64,000 bases of DNA from Desulfobulbus alkaliphilus. Its GTDB lineage: Bacteria; Desulfobacterota; Desulfobulbia; Desulfobulbales; Desulfobulbaceae. This document shows, in pieces, positions 54,758 to 63,915 of the stretch (within the stretch, counting starts at the first letter, position 1; every line of letters starts with the position of its first letter). The translations under genes and the position numbers were made by a program. The notes below the pieces were generated by a model, which saw only the letters and a program-made list of their open reading frames with translations, did no database searches and was not told where the DNA came from. The DNA is taken from assembly GCF_016918545.1 (NCBI RefSeq), contig NZ_JAFFQC010000017.1, positions 22,624-86,623 of the forward strand, read 5' to 3'.

Positions 54758-55684
54758 TTACCGCCCAAGCAGAGCCTTGATATGTGCTTCAACGGCCAGC
54801 GCCAATCCTCCGGTATTGTAGCCCCCCTCCAGGACCGAGACAACACGCGATTGTGCCGAAAGATCAGCAAGGGACATAACCAGTCTGGTCAGCTCAGCAA
54901 ATCCGGCGTCACTGATGGCAAAATCACCCAGATAATCGGCCTTGCGACTGTCAAATCCTGCTGAAATCAGAATCAATTCCGGCGCAAAACTCTGTGCGGC
55001 CGGAACAAGCTGGTCCGTGAAGGCTTTGACAATGTCGCTGTCATCGGCACCAGGGGGCAGTGGCACATTGATGTTGAATCCCTTGCCCTTGCCGCTACCG
55101 ACCTTATTTGCCGACCCGGTCCCTGGAAAAGCATGCAAGGCGTGGGTGGAAAAAAACAGGACATTCGGATCTGCATAAAAAGCCCATTCCGTCCCGTCGC
55201 CATGATGATAATCCCAATCGACGATGAGTACTCTGGTCAGTTTATGTTCTCGCTGGGCATAACGAGCGGCCAGGGCGATGTTGTTGTAAAAACAGAACCC
55301 GGACTCTCCATCATCCGCGGCATGGTGTCCAGGCGGCCGCACCGCGCAAAAAGCATTGGCCACGACACCGGTGCAGACCGCATCCACAGCGGAAAGCACC
55401 CCGGCAACTGCCAAACGACAGATGGACTCGTCTGGTGCCTGCCATTGAATACGCCTGATATGGTTGTCCGGGTGAACGGTACGCAAGTACGGTTCAGGAT
55501 CAACGGTGGGTTCGATGCGCTGGACAGCTTTATCCAGTCCGGAGATTTCCAGTTGACGACGAATTGCCAGCAACCGCTCAGGTGACTCAGGATGCCCAAG
55601 ACCAATGTCATGATCGATATATCGTTCATCCATCACCAGACCGGTGGTAAATGCACCATTACCTTGTTTCGACTTTGTTTGCAT
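54758..55684 (-). CDS. Histone deacetylase-family (acetoin utilisation-like) amidohydrolase
   Basis: 308 residues from the ATG at 55684, chosen for AGGAGG upstream; a longer frame adds 51 unlikely residues. CAVRPPGHHA (catalytic histidines, near 143), LIVDWDYHHGDG (zinc ligands Asp and His, near 182), SAGFDSRKAD (zinc Asp, near 260) and LEGGYN (near 292) form a complete active site. Bacterial members deacetylate acetylpolyamines or small amides, or affect protein acetylation. The substrate is unknown. Confidence 0.9.
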   Translation of the reverse strand: MQTKSKQGNGAFTTGLVMDERYIDHDIGLGHPESPERLLAIRRQLEISGLDKAVQRIEPTVDPEPYLRTVHPDNHIRRIQWQAPDESICRLAVAGVLSAVDAVCTGVVANAFCAVRPPGHHAADDGESGFCFYNNIALAARYAQREHKLTRVLIVDWDYHHGDGTEWAFYADPNVLFFSTHALHAFPGTGSANKVGSGKGKGFNINVPLPPGADDSDIVKAFTDQLVPAAQSFAPELILISAGFDSRKADYLGDFAISDAGFAELTRLVMSLADLSAQSRVVSVLEGGYNTGGLALAVEAHIKALLGR

Positions 55685-55872
55685 AGTGTCCTCCTCGTTT
55701 ACAAATACCGGATCTTGAATACAGGTACCTCTCGGGAAATTTGCTGTTTTCCGTATCCTGAATGCTGCCTGTTGATGCAGGACCGATCCTTGCCGGCACT
55801 TCTCCTTACAATACAGACTCTCCCATCCCAACATCATGGGACTTACGAGAACATTACCACAGGAGCATACTG

Positions 55873-56418
55873 ATGCATTTTTCAGAATTAATCGCCATCC
55901 GACAGAGTGTCAGAGCCTATGCCGACACACCGGTTGAAGCAGAAAAACTTGTCCTTTTGATCGAAGCGGTACGGCTGGCACCTTCAGCCAGTAACTCCCA
56001 GCCCTGGAAACTCATACTCGTCGATGACCTTGAACTGAAAAACAAGGTGGCGCAGGCTACTTTCAGTCCTTTGGTTTCCTTTAATAAGTTTGCACCCCAG
56101 GCACCGGTTCTGGCCGTCCTGGTTATGGAAAAACCCAAATGGATCACTCAGATCGGTGGCATGCTCAAATCAAGGGAGTTTCCATTAATCGATATCGGCA
56201 TAGCTGCCGAACATTTTTGTCTGCAGGCAGCCGAATTAGGTTTGGGCACCTGCATGCTCGGCTGGTTTGACGAACCTGTCATCAAACAATTGCTGCATAT
56301 CCCGAAGCAAAAACGCATAGGGCTGGTTATCACCCTCGGCTACGCCAAGGCAGGCACCTCTATGCGGAAAAAAATCAGAAAAAGCCGTGAACAGATGTGC
56401 AGCTATAACCGCTACTGA
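55873..56418 (+). CDS. Nitroreductase-family flavoprotein
   Basis: 181 residues from the ATG at 55873 (AGGAGC upstream). RQSVRAYADTPVE near residue 10 and LAPSASNSQPWKLILVDD near 38 are FMN-binding nitroreductase signatures; DIGIAAEHFCLQAAELGLGT is the conserved central helix. It reduces nitro compounds, quinones or related electron acceptors using NAD(P)H or ferredoxin. It is divergent from the HDAC-like gene with a shared 188-bp promoter region. Confidence 0.9.
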   Translation: MHFSELIAIRQSVRAYADTPVEAEKLVLLIEAVRLAPSASNSQPWKLILVDDLELKNKVAQATFSPLVSFNKFAPQAPVLAVLVMEKPKWITQIGGMLKSREFPLIDIGIAAEHFCLQAAELGLGTCMLGWFDEPVIKQLLHIPKQKRIGLVITLGYAKAGTSMRKKIRKSREQMCSYNRY

Positions 56419-56549
56419 CCGGTACAAACCATTTTAACGCGTCCAAGCTGTTGATGAACCTGCAAAGCACGGAGACCACGCACAGGTAGCAGATGATGAT
56501 CATGCTGCTGCATCCGGTAATATCGATCTCAGATGACGACTCACAATAT

Positions 56550-57488
56550 TTATTCGCTCTTTTTAATAATTTTGGCATACAACCGCTCGGCGTCTTCCCG
56601 ACGACACAACTCTGAACCAGGAGTCATGACCGCGGCGGCACCAGAGGCCACGCCGAAATAGCAAGCCTCTCGGAGGCTTGCCCCCCGCGCCAATTGCAGA
56701 ACCAGACCAGCCACCATACTGTCACCTGCCCCGACCTTGCTGATAATCGGTACCGTTGGCGGCCGGATATGTTCGGTATTCTCTGCCGATACCAGCAAGG
56801 CACCGGCCGAACCAAGAGATATAACCAGAACCTCACACCAGCCTTTTCGTACCATCTCCAAGGCCTCTGCTTCGAGTTCCAACTCTTCTTTGACATCCTT
56901 TCCTGACAGTTCCTTGAATTCACGAATATTAGGTTTAATCAGGTAGACGCCTTCCCCGAGAGCCTCTTTAAGAGCATCACCGGAAACGTCGACAATGACT
57001 CTGGCGCCATGCTCTTTGCCTATCTTCGCCACTTGAGCGTAAGCATCGGTGGGTATACCCGGGGGCAGACTGCCGCTGGCAACCAGATAATCGGGAGGTG
57101 GATCAAGTGCGGAGACTTCCTTGAGGCATTGAAGCCACTCTTCCGGGTGCAGTGTTGGTCCCGGCATGCCAAAGCGGTATTGCAGCCCGGTAGCCTCCTC
57201 CAGGACAGCAAGGCTCTCACGGGTCATACCTGTTATGGGAATACGGCGCTGATCCAGACCTTCCTCGGCGAGGAGTTCCTCCAGCCTGTTGCCGGTATAT
57301 CCCCCGGCGGCATAAAGCAGTCGTGAACTGCCACCGAGTTTTTTGATCGCCCGGGCGACATTGACCCCTCCTCCACCGGGCTCGAAGTGCGGGTCTGTGC
57401 AATACAGTTTTCGCTCGGCAACAACATGATCGATACGGGCGCTCTTGTCTATTGCCGGATTAATCGTCAAGGCAACTATTTTTTTCAT
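56550..57488 (-). CDS. PfkB-family hexose-phosphate kinase (1-phosphofructokinase/PfkB type)
   Basis: 312 residues. TINPAIDKSARIDHVV at the start, GGGGVNVARAIKKLGG near 37 and the C-terminal SKVGAGDSMVAGLVLQLARG near 250 with the catalytic aspartate GAGDS are PfkB signatures of the LacC/FruK/PfkB branch. It probably phosphorylates fructose-6-phosphate, fructose-1-phosphate or tagatose-6-phosphate in the cytoplasm. No sugar transporter is adjacent. It is monocistronic. Confidence 0.9.
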   Translation of the reverse strand: MKKIVALTINPAIDKSARIDHVVAERKLYCTDPHFEPGGGGVNVARAIKKLGGSSRLLYAAGGYTGNRLEELLAEEGLDQRRIPITGMTRESLAVLEEATGLQYRFGMPGPTLHPEEWLQCLKEVSALDPPPDYLVASGSLPPGIPTDAYAQVAKIGKEHGARVIVDVSGDALKEALGEGVYLIKPNIREFKELSGKDVKEELELEAEALEMVRKGWCEVLVISLGSAGALLVSAENTEHIRPPTVPIISKVGAGDSMVAGLVLQLARGASLREACYFGVASGAAAVMTPGSELCRREDAERLYAKIIKKSE

Positions 57489-57686
57489 AAGTCGGTCTCC
57501 GTGTATCTATTAAAAAAACGATCTGCCGGTCGAAAAATCTGCTTGTTAGCATTGATAATGGAGATACCCTAACCAAGGAAGCAATCGTGCCGGCGCGAAG
57601 ATATCCTTGTGTCAGCCTGACAGGTATTTGTGTTAACGAATTGTATTTCGATAAAAAAACACAGCCACAAGAAAAAATTTCCGACC

Positions 57687-58067
57687 TCACCGCCCCTTTT
57701 CCTGGCAAGGTGTGGAGGTCCCTGGATCAGGTTCGTCTGATTCATCGCCTTGATGGGATCTACCGGATTTTTGCACTAATGCGCCAAGTCCCGCAAAGGG
57801 GGAGTGGGTAGTAATCGGTGTTTTATCGGTATCGGCATTATGGCTAGGCAACCATTGAGCATCAAGATGACGGGCATGTTCGTTATCGTGGCAATAGATA
57901 CATAATAACTCCCAGTTACTGCCATCGAGCGGGTTGTTTTGGTAATTATGGTCCTTATGATGGACCGTGAGTTCCCGCAAGTTTTTTCTGGTAAAATCCC
58001 GCCCGCAACTTGCACAAACCCAAGAGAATAATTTCAAGGCCTTTTCTCGATACTCTGCCTTTTTCAT
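57687..58067 (-). CDS. YajD-type HNH nuclease-domain protein
   Basis: 126 residues. CASCGRDFTRKNLRELTVHH near 18, followed by DHNYQNNPLDGSNWELLCIY and CHDNEH, forms the HNH fold with a zinc-binding CxxC/CxxC pair, as in YajD of enterobacteria. The C-terminal 45 residues are low-complexity. Family members are presumed nucleases of unknown role. No restriction or phage genes are nearby. Confidence 0.8.
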   Translation of the reverse strand: MKKAEYREKALKLFSWVCASCGRDFTRKNLRELTVHHKDHNYQNNPLDGSNWELLCIYCHDNEHARHLDAQWLPSHNADTDKTPITTHSPFAGLGALVQKSGRSHQGDESDEPDPGTSTPCQEKGR

Positions 58068-58264
58068 ACCAATCTTTTCGTTCTAAAACTACACAATGAT
58101 TGTCACGCCTGGCCCACTGGAATAACGAACATCTTCTCTCGGATCAGTTGTTCCATGGATCTCAAAAGCCCCGCAAGAACACCCTCTGGTGGATACATAT
58201 ACCGTGCTCATCAGACCACAGTATCTGGTTATTGTCCATTCGGAAACGAGATAATATAGTCTGA
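58068..58264. other. Intergenic region, no gene recognised
   Basis: Upstream of the HNH gene and before the repeat element; no coding frame or clear promoter is apparent. Confidence 0.4.
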
Positions 58265-58482
58265 CCTGAATCCGTGAGCGTTCGTCCGTGCGTCAGCTTC
58301 GTTGTTCGTGGCCGTTCGATTAAAGTACACTTTATCGGACGGTTACGGGCAATGAAGATGGCGTGCGGACGGATGCCCCGAAGGGTGGCGGGTGCAAGTA
58401 ATTGCCAAGGATTCCGCTGCAATTACAAAATGATTACAGTAATATATACACAAAACAAGAGTCCAGTCGTCACGGATTCAGG
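58265..58482 (+). mobile_element. Full-length 218-bp element with perfect TSD TCTGA
   Basis: TCTGA at 58260-58264 and 58483-58487 flanks perfect 13-bp ends. This copy shows the hairpin best: arm 58283-58320 pairs with 58334-58371 over 38 positions, 28 Watson-Crick, 9 G-U wobble and 1 mismatch, capped by AAAGT-AC-ACTTT with a one-base bulge. It lies about 130 bp downstream of the minus-strand hybrid kinase stop. Confidence 0.9.
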
Positions 58483-58613
58483 TCTGAATCAAGGCATGCT
58501 GGCGAACGGTCCCGTTCTCAGGTCAGGCAGCCTGTTGCTTGCACCTGGTGATTTTTTCGTGGATTGAAGCGCGGAAAAAATCATTTTGTTCATTCTGACA
58601 CTCTCGATGCAAC

Positions 58614-61600
58614 TCAATATTTATAGGTAAATATTCGCTCCAATTCTTCCTGTAGCTGTCTGAGGTTGTATGGTTTCTGGAGAAAACCATCTGGTTTTGG
58701 ACCATGGAAACGGGCCGTGGCCTCTTGCGAGCTGAAACCGCTGCAGAGGATGACCGGCACCCCCGGTCGTATTCGCTGCAATTCAGTGAAGGTCGCCATC
58801 CCGTCCAGGTTGGGCATCATCAGATCGAGGAATACGCAGGCAATATCCCTGGCCCGAGCCCGGAAAAGGCGTACAGCCTCTACTCCGTCGACTGCTTCCA
58901 GGGTCTCGTAGCCCATGTGTCGCAGAACCTCGACGCAAAAATCACGGACCATGTCCTCATCGTCCACCACCAGGATCAGGGAACCTTGCGCAGGTTGCAG
59001 CGCTGTCCGCCAAGGTACGGTTTCCGTTGTTGATGCCGCCTCCACCAGTTGTATCGGTTCTCTTTCCCCGGTAACAAGGTCCTCTGAAACGGGAAAAAGC
59101 ACCCTGAAGGTTGCCCCCTGCCCCAAGGAACTTGTGACCATAATCCCGCCGCCGTGACCACGAAGTATACCTTGAACCGCGGCCAGGCCCAGACCGCGAC
59201 CGGTGAACTTGGTAGTGAAAAAGGGATCAAAGAGCCGCTGCAAGGTCTCCGTATCCATTCCTTCCCCCTGATCCGCAACCTCCAGCCAGACAAACCAGCC
59301 GGGATCAGGCCCGGGCTCGATCAGTGTCTGCCTGAGATAATCAGCATCACAGTACACAACACCCGTGGACAATGTCAGAACCCCACCGGGCCTGTTTTCC
59401 ATGGCCTCTGAAGCGTTGGTGATCAGATTCATGACCACCTGACGCAACTGTCCTTCGTCGCCGCTGATCGACGGGAGGGGTTCCGTCAGTTGCAGGGTCA
59501 GACTGATGGTCCTGGCGATGGATGTCCTGAAGATGTCGACATTGTCCCGTACCAATTGATTGAGATCAACCGCGGTAATGACAAAATGACCTTTGCCTGA
59601 ATAGTCCAGCATCTGCCGGGTCAGGCCGGCTGCCTGACGAGCCGCTTTTTCAGCTTGCTGCAATCGTTGCCTCCAAGGGGCGTCCTCGGGTGTCAGCACC
59701 ATTACCAACTCTATATTTCCCAGCATGGCGGCGAGGAGATTGTTGAAGTCATGGGCAATACCGCCGGCCAACACGCCCAGACTCTCGAGTTTCTGGGTGT
59801 GCAGCAATTGACGCTCCATCTCGAGTCGTTGATTCTCCAGGCGTTTACGATCCGACACATCAATTATCAATCCTTCCAGGGCCAGCAATTCATCATCCTC
59901 GAACACCCCTATTCCCTGCTCGAATACCCATTTCTCCTGGCCAGAGGCAGTGATTAATGGATACTCATGCTGAAAGGGCTGCCTGAGGCTTAAAGCCTCT
60001 TGCCAGGCATCCCGGAGTTGCTGTCGGTACCGTGGATGAATAACGTCACTGAAACTGAGCCGCTGATTATGGAGAAAGTCCTCGGGTTGATAACCGGTCA
60101 ATTCGACACAACCCTGACTGACGAATTCCATGGTCCAGGTCGGATCAAATTGACATCGGAAGGCCATGCCCGGCAGGTTGGCAAGCAGATTCGCCAGAAA
60201 TCGCCGATTTTCTTCCAGTTCGCTCGTCCGTACAGCGACCAGTTCAGCGAGATGTTCCTGGTGTTGGCGTACCTCTGCCTGTGACGCCCTCAACCGGGTA
60301 ACCATATCACCAAGTGCGATTCCCAGGACATCATTGCTGGAAGCACTGGCCACATCACGATCCAGGTCACCAAGGGCCACGTCGGTCGCGGTGCGTGCCT
60401 TGCCCTGCAGATAGGCGATCATGGCGGCAAAAGATCGCTCGGATTCCCGCAGACGCCAAATCATATTGTCAAAGGCCTCGGCCATGCGGCCGACTTCATC
60501 CGTGCGTCTGATCCGCAGCGGTTCAGCGGTGATGGTCAGGTCGGCCCGCAGATCTCCGATGGACAATCTCCTGAAATTATCGGAAAGAGCTCGTAAATCA
60601 ACCTCGGCAATGTGGCGTGAGGTCAGCATAACCTTATTGAGGGCAGTGGCAATCCCTCGGGAAACGATGAGACTCAAGGCCAGGGCCAAGAAGAAGATGA
60701 CCAGCAAGGAACCAAGAATTTCATGACCTACCCGTTCCAGAAATCGACTGGTGCTCTGCTCCCGGTCGATCACCTGACCGGCAATTGCCTCGACGATGCG
60801 CTCCACCGCCTCTGCTGTTTCCCTTTCCAGGCCTCGCAACGTGTGTCGGACCAGGTGATGTTGTCGCTGAAAATTTCGATGCTGCTCAACCATGACGACC
60901 TTGAATTCACGCATCGATGAGCGAACCAGGTCAATCTGTTGCAGATGACGGGGATCGTTGACTATGGTTACCAAACCATCGATGGCTGCCAGCGCCTCGG
61001 CCAGCGCATGATCAAAGAGCACAACATCTCGTTCGTCCCCCTGTTGCAGATAACGGGTTGAATACATGAGCATACGCTGGAAAGCTTCCTGTGTGTTACC
61101 CAACAACAGGAAGGCTGACACATTCTCAAAAGAAGTGATCGCCGTACGGATGGAACCAAGCAGGTTTTCCATGCGAAATTTAAGCACGTTGAGATCGCGA
61201 AACTCGCTATCCTGACGGGCCTCAATCAACGCGACCACCTCATGAAAACCGTGCGCATAGGCATCTATCAGTTCCGTCAATTCCGTGACCAGATGGCGCC
61301 GATCGGGATCATTAACGATGTCGCATGCCTGCGTCACCAACTCTTGCAACAAGACCATCTCACTGTGGAATTGGTTGAGACTGGCTTGGGCCCGGGTATC
61401 CATGAAGGAGTGAGCAGACAGCCGGACCGCCATGGTCCTGGTGGTTATATCTCTGGCCAGACGCATCTCATTGGAGAGATTCCTCGTATAGACCGTAAAG
61501 GAATCTGATATTTCCGCCATACGCCAGAAGGCTAAAAAGACAACGCCGGCCAAAAGCAGACAGAGAACGCAATAACCTGAAAATATTTTGCCACCAACGG

Positions 61601-61628
61601 TGAGCAGCGGGGAGTTAGATTTCATCAT
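58614..61628 (-). CDS. Hybrid sensor histidine kinase, TorS-like sensor architecture
   Basis: 1004 residues. Membrane helix at about 14-35, a 260-residue all-helical periplasmic domain, second helix at about 305-325 (LLVIFFLALALSLIVSRGI), HAMP region to about 400, coiled coil, PAS domain at about 485-600, HisKA with LGVLAGGIAHDFNNLLAAML near 630, ATPase domain (LITNASEAM, FFTTKFTGRGLGLAAVQG) and a C-terminal receiver (ILVVDDEDMVRDF, CVFLDLMMPNLDG). No Hpt domain is seen, so phosphate must pass to a separate protein. The upstream solute-binding protein gene on the same strand suggests that protein is the sensory partner. Confidence 0.9.
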   Translation of the reverse strand: MMKSNSPLLTVGGKIFSGYCVLCLLLAGVVFLAFWRMAEISDSFTVYTRNLSNEMRLARDITTRTMAVRLSAHSFMDTRAQASLNQFHSEMVLLQELVTQACDIVNDPDRRHLVTELTELIDAYAHGFHEVVALIEARQDSEFRDLNVLKFRMENLLGSIRTAITSFENVSAFLLLGNTQEAFQRMLMYSTRYLQQGDERDVVLFDHALAEALAAIDGLVTIVNDPRHLQQIDLVRSSMREFKVVMVEQHRNFQRQHHLVRHTLRGLERETAEAVERIVEAIAGQVIDREQSTSRFLERVGHEILGSLLVIFFLALALSLIVSRGIATALNKVMLTSRHIAEVDLRALSDNFRRLSIGDLRADLTITAEPLRIRRTDEVGRMAEAFDNMIWRLRESERSFAAMIAYLQGKARTATDVALGDLDRDVASASSNDVLGIALGDMVTRLRASQAEVRQHQEHLAELVAVRTSELEENRRFLANLLANLPGMAFRCQFDPTWTMEFVSQGCVELTGYQPEDFLHNQRLSFSDVIHPRYRQQLRDAWQEALSLRQPFQHEYPLITASGQEKWVFEQGIGVFEDDELLALEGLIIDVSDRKRLENQRLEMERQLLHTQKLESLGVLAGGIAHDFNNLLAAMLGNIELVMVLTPEDAPWRQRLQQAEKAARQAAGLTRQMLDYSGKGHFVITAVDLNQLVRDNVDIFRTSIARTISLTLQLTEPLPSISGDEGQLRQVVMNLITNASEAMENRPGGVLTLSTGVVYCDADYLRQTLIEPGPDPGWFVWLEVADQGEGMDTETLQRLFDPFFTTKFTGRGLGLAAVQGILRGHGGGIMVTSSLGQGATFRVLFPVSEDLVTGEREPIQLVEAASTTETVPWRTALQPAQGSLILVVDDEDMVRDFCVEVLRHMGYETLEAVDGVEAVRLFRARARDIACVFLDLMMPNLDGMATFTELQRIRPGVPVILCSGFSSQEATARFHGPKPDGFLQKPYNLRQLQEELERIFTYKY

Positions 61629-61658
61629 CCAGGAAAACCAAACACTTGCCTAACCCTG

Positions 61659-63095
61659 TCAATGTGCACAGGTTTGCGATGGAACAAACCATTGGGACAA
61701 CCCGGATTGCAAGGCATCAGCCGCCTGACGAGGGGTTAAACGACCGTTGAGGACTTTCAGGGACAGATGTTCAAGGAGATAATACCCATCAGGTTCACCG
61801 TCGCGCAGTTTGTCCCAGACAAAGCGGATATCCTCCTCCCTGTCCGCGGAAAGATCCAGAAATGATTGCATATGAACATTGTTCAAATCCGGCCTGACGG
61901 AATGCATAGGAAAAAAACCCGGCAAAAGGTCGGCCATCAGTTTGCCGGCTTCGGGTGAGGTTAACCAGGATAAAAATACCATCGCCGCCTCCTTATGCTC
62001 GGATGCGGCATTCAACCCCATACCCGCGTCCGGATGGAAGACTACGGTTGGTGACTCGCCTTCCGGGGAGGGCGGTGCAAAAATGTCCCAGGAAAAAGGA
62101 AGCTGCTCGTGTTCAAATAGAATGATATCCCAGGATCCGCCCATCCACATGGCAGCCTGCCCTCGAAAAAAAAGGGAAAGACTATCCGTGTATTTCAGTA
62201 ATGCATGGTTTTTTGGAAAAAAAGGGCTGAGATCAGCCAGGGCCTGAAAGGCATTGATCATATTCTGGTCGTTCAAGCAGCGTTCTCCAGTAAGATAGGC
62301 CAATCGTCCTTCTCGACCGCCGATGAAATTCGGGAGAATATTCATCATCACAATTTCATTGATAGTCCAGGCGTCCCCCGAAGCATTGGCAAAAGGGATC
62401 ACCCCGGATTCAGCAAAGGTGCGGGCAACGAGGAGTAACTCCTCCCAGGTGTCCGGCACGGAGACATTGAGATGATGAAACAGATCCTTGTTGTAATAAA
62501 TACCATGGGACACAGCGATAAAGGGCACCCCGTACACGGAACCATCGTCGCCCTGCCACGGCTGCAGATGGGATGCTTGAAAGCTGGTTCGCAACCCGGG
62601 CATGTTATCGAGCGGTTCGAGAAAACCGCTATCATATAGTTTTCTGGACGTGCTGTACGAGCGCAGATACATAAGATCAGGCGCGGTTCCCCCTTGTAAC
62701 TGGGCGGATAAGACCTGATCATATTGCGGTGGTGTGGTGGGATCGAATCGGATGCGGATGTGGGGGAATTTGAGATGAAAATAATCCAAAAAATTGTACA
62801 TTTGAACAATATCATCAACCCTCCAGGATCCCATGGTCAGCACAGTGGTCTGTTCCTGGGCATGGATAACGGGTGGAATCATCCAGATCTGCAGAACGAG
62901 ACAAAGGAAGATACGGCGAAACTGAACAACAAGTGAATGTTTGCAAGAAAGAAGCACAGCCTGAACCTCACGCCTGGTACAAAAGGAAGAGAAAAGTAGA
63001 CAAAAATAATTGCTTGCCTGTAGTATAGCATGTCTCGGTTTGAATACCAGAACCAGTTCTGTTCTGACAGATCCGGCTCCTACTTTTGTAAACAT
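61659..63095 (-). CDS. ABC-type sugar solute-binding protein, probable sensor partner of the hybrid kinase
   Basis: Up to 478 residues; the first 50 are doubtful and a GTG start near residue 46, just before the signal peptide IFLCLVLQIWMIPPVIHAQ, is likely. Family 1 extracellular solute-binding features are LTMGSWRVDDIV, AQLQGGTAPDLMYLRSYST, VYGVPFIAVSHGIYYNKDLF and MGGSWDIILFE. Members bind sugars or oligosaccharides. No permease or ATPase gene follows; instead the hybrid kinase starts 30 bp downstream. A TorT/TorS-like sensing pair is therefore more likely than transport, an inference. Confidence 0.85.
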   Translation of the reverse strand: MFTKVGAGSVRTELVLVFKPRHAILQASNYFCLLFSSFCTRREVQAVLLSCKHSLVVQFRRIFLCLVLQIWMIPPVIHAQEQTTVLTMGSWRVDDIVQMYNFLDYFHLKFPHIRIRFDPTTPPQYDQVLSAQLQGGTAPDLMYLRSYSTSRKLYDSGFLEPLDNMPGLRTSFQASHLQPWQGDDGSVYGVPFIAVSHGIYYNKDLFHHLNVSVPDTWEELLLVARTFAESGVIPFANASGDAWTINEIVMMNILPNFIGGREGRLAYLTGERCLNDQNMINAFQALADLSPFFPKNHALLKYTDSLSLFFRGQAAMWMGGSWDIILFEHEQLPFSWDIFAPPSPEGESPTVVFHPDAGMGLNAASEHKEAAMVFLSWLTSPEAGKLMADLLPGFFPMHSVRPDLNNVHMQSFLDLSADREEDIRFVWDKLRDGEPDGYYLLEHLSLKVLNGRLTPRQAADALQSGLSQWFVPSQTCAH

Positions 63096-63323
63096 TCACC
63101 GGGTACATGCAAAAGGCTGCCTGACCTGAGAATTTGCGCCGTTTACCAGCGCTTCATCACGGATAAGCAGGCTGCCGGGCTCTGATCAATCTATGCACGG
63201 CAGGCTGATCGTCCATATATGGAATGCCGAGGAACGGTTATTACTTTTTATCAGAGTGGGGTGTGTTGGAGGCCCTGGGCGCTGTTTCAGGGCTCCCGTC
63301 CTGATCATGATTGAGGAGAGAAA
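63096..63323. other. Intergenic region between divergent genes, no gene recognised
   Basis: Presumed promoters for the solute-binding protein gene and the small hypothetical gene; no strong boxes stand out. Confidence 0.4.
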
Positions 63324-63563
63324 ATGCTGACTATAGAAAACCACACGGTACTCGTTGCTCAAGAGACTACAAAGTTGCTGGGGTTCCGGCTTGAGGATAC
63401 CTCCCGGGCTCCAGCGGTTATAGTGTTTATCGATGAGCAAAAACCACAACTCCTGCCCTTGCGACAGGGGCAGACACCACCGACCAAGGTCAAATCGGCC
63501 AACATGGAGACTGAAATTGAGATTATTACTTATGCGGAAATTGATCAGTATCTGAACCGGTAA
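63324..63563 (+). CDS. Hypothetical 79-residue protein
   Basis: Preceded by GAGGAGAG at good distance, so a real gene is likely. The protein (MLTIENHTVLVAQETTKLLG, later EIEIITYAEIDQYLNR) is soluble and mixed alpha/beta, with no cysteines or membrane segment. I do not recognise a family. It lies alone between the solute-binding protein gene and a repeat element 54 bp past its stop. Confidence 0.65.
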   Translation: MLTIENHTVLVAQETTKLLGFRLEDTSRAPAVIVFIDEQKPQLLPLRQGQTPPTKVKSANMETEIEIITYAEIDQYLNR

Positions 63564-63616
63564 CCAGGTATGCCCTCCGCCATGAAAAATTTGGTCGGTG
63601 TGGAGGGGTACTGGTT

Positions 63617-63834
63617 CCTGGATCCGTGAGTGTTTGTCCGTGCGTCAGCTTTGTTGTTCGTAACCGTTCGATTAAAGTAGACTTTATCGGACGGTTACGG
63701 GCAATAAAGATGGCATGCAGACAAACGTCCCGAAGGCGGCGGGTGACGACATATTGCAAAGAAAATCGCCGCATTTATAACCTATTTACAGTGAAATGTA
63801 CTCTAAGAAAGACTCCAGACGTCACGGATTCAGG
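63617..63834 (+). mobile_element. Full-length 218-bp element with perfect TSD TGGTT and paired stem substitutions
   Basis: TGGTT at 63612-63616 and 63835-63839. Left end CCTGGATCCGTGA has one change. Compared with other copies, stem positions 1 and 18 have changed from C-G to T-A on both arms together, keeping pairing; two other changes are unpaired. It lies between a small gene and the rRNA operon terminator. Confidence 0.9.
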
Positions 63835-63869
63835 TGGTTGGAAGATGGAACTGGAGATAAGGAACGGAC

Positions 63870-63911
63870 AAAAAAAACCCCCGTTGATCGATTGATCGAC
63901 GGGGGTTTTTT
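63870..63911 (-). terminator. Bidirectional terminator at the end of the rRNA operon
   Basis: CCCCCGTTGATC pairs with GATCGACGGGGG (one wobble) around GATT. Eight T residues follow on the minus strand (rRNA direction) and six on the plus strand. Confidence 0.9.
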
Positions 63912-63915
63912 GTAG

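Noticed and set aside
62401..62420. CGGATTCAG inside the solute-binding protein gene as an element end
   Set aside because: Only nine bases match and the reading frame is uninterrupted, so it is chance similarity.
3066..63834. CRISPR array
   Set aside because: The repeats are 218 bp, widely spaced, in both orientations and with target duplications; no short regularly spaced repeats were found.
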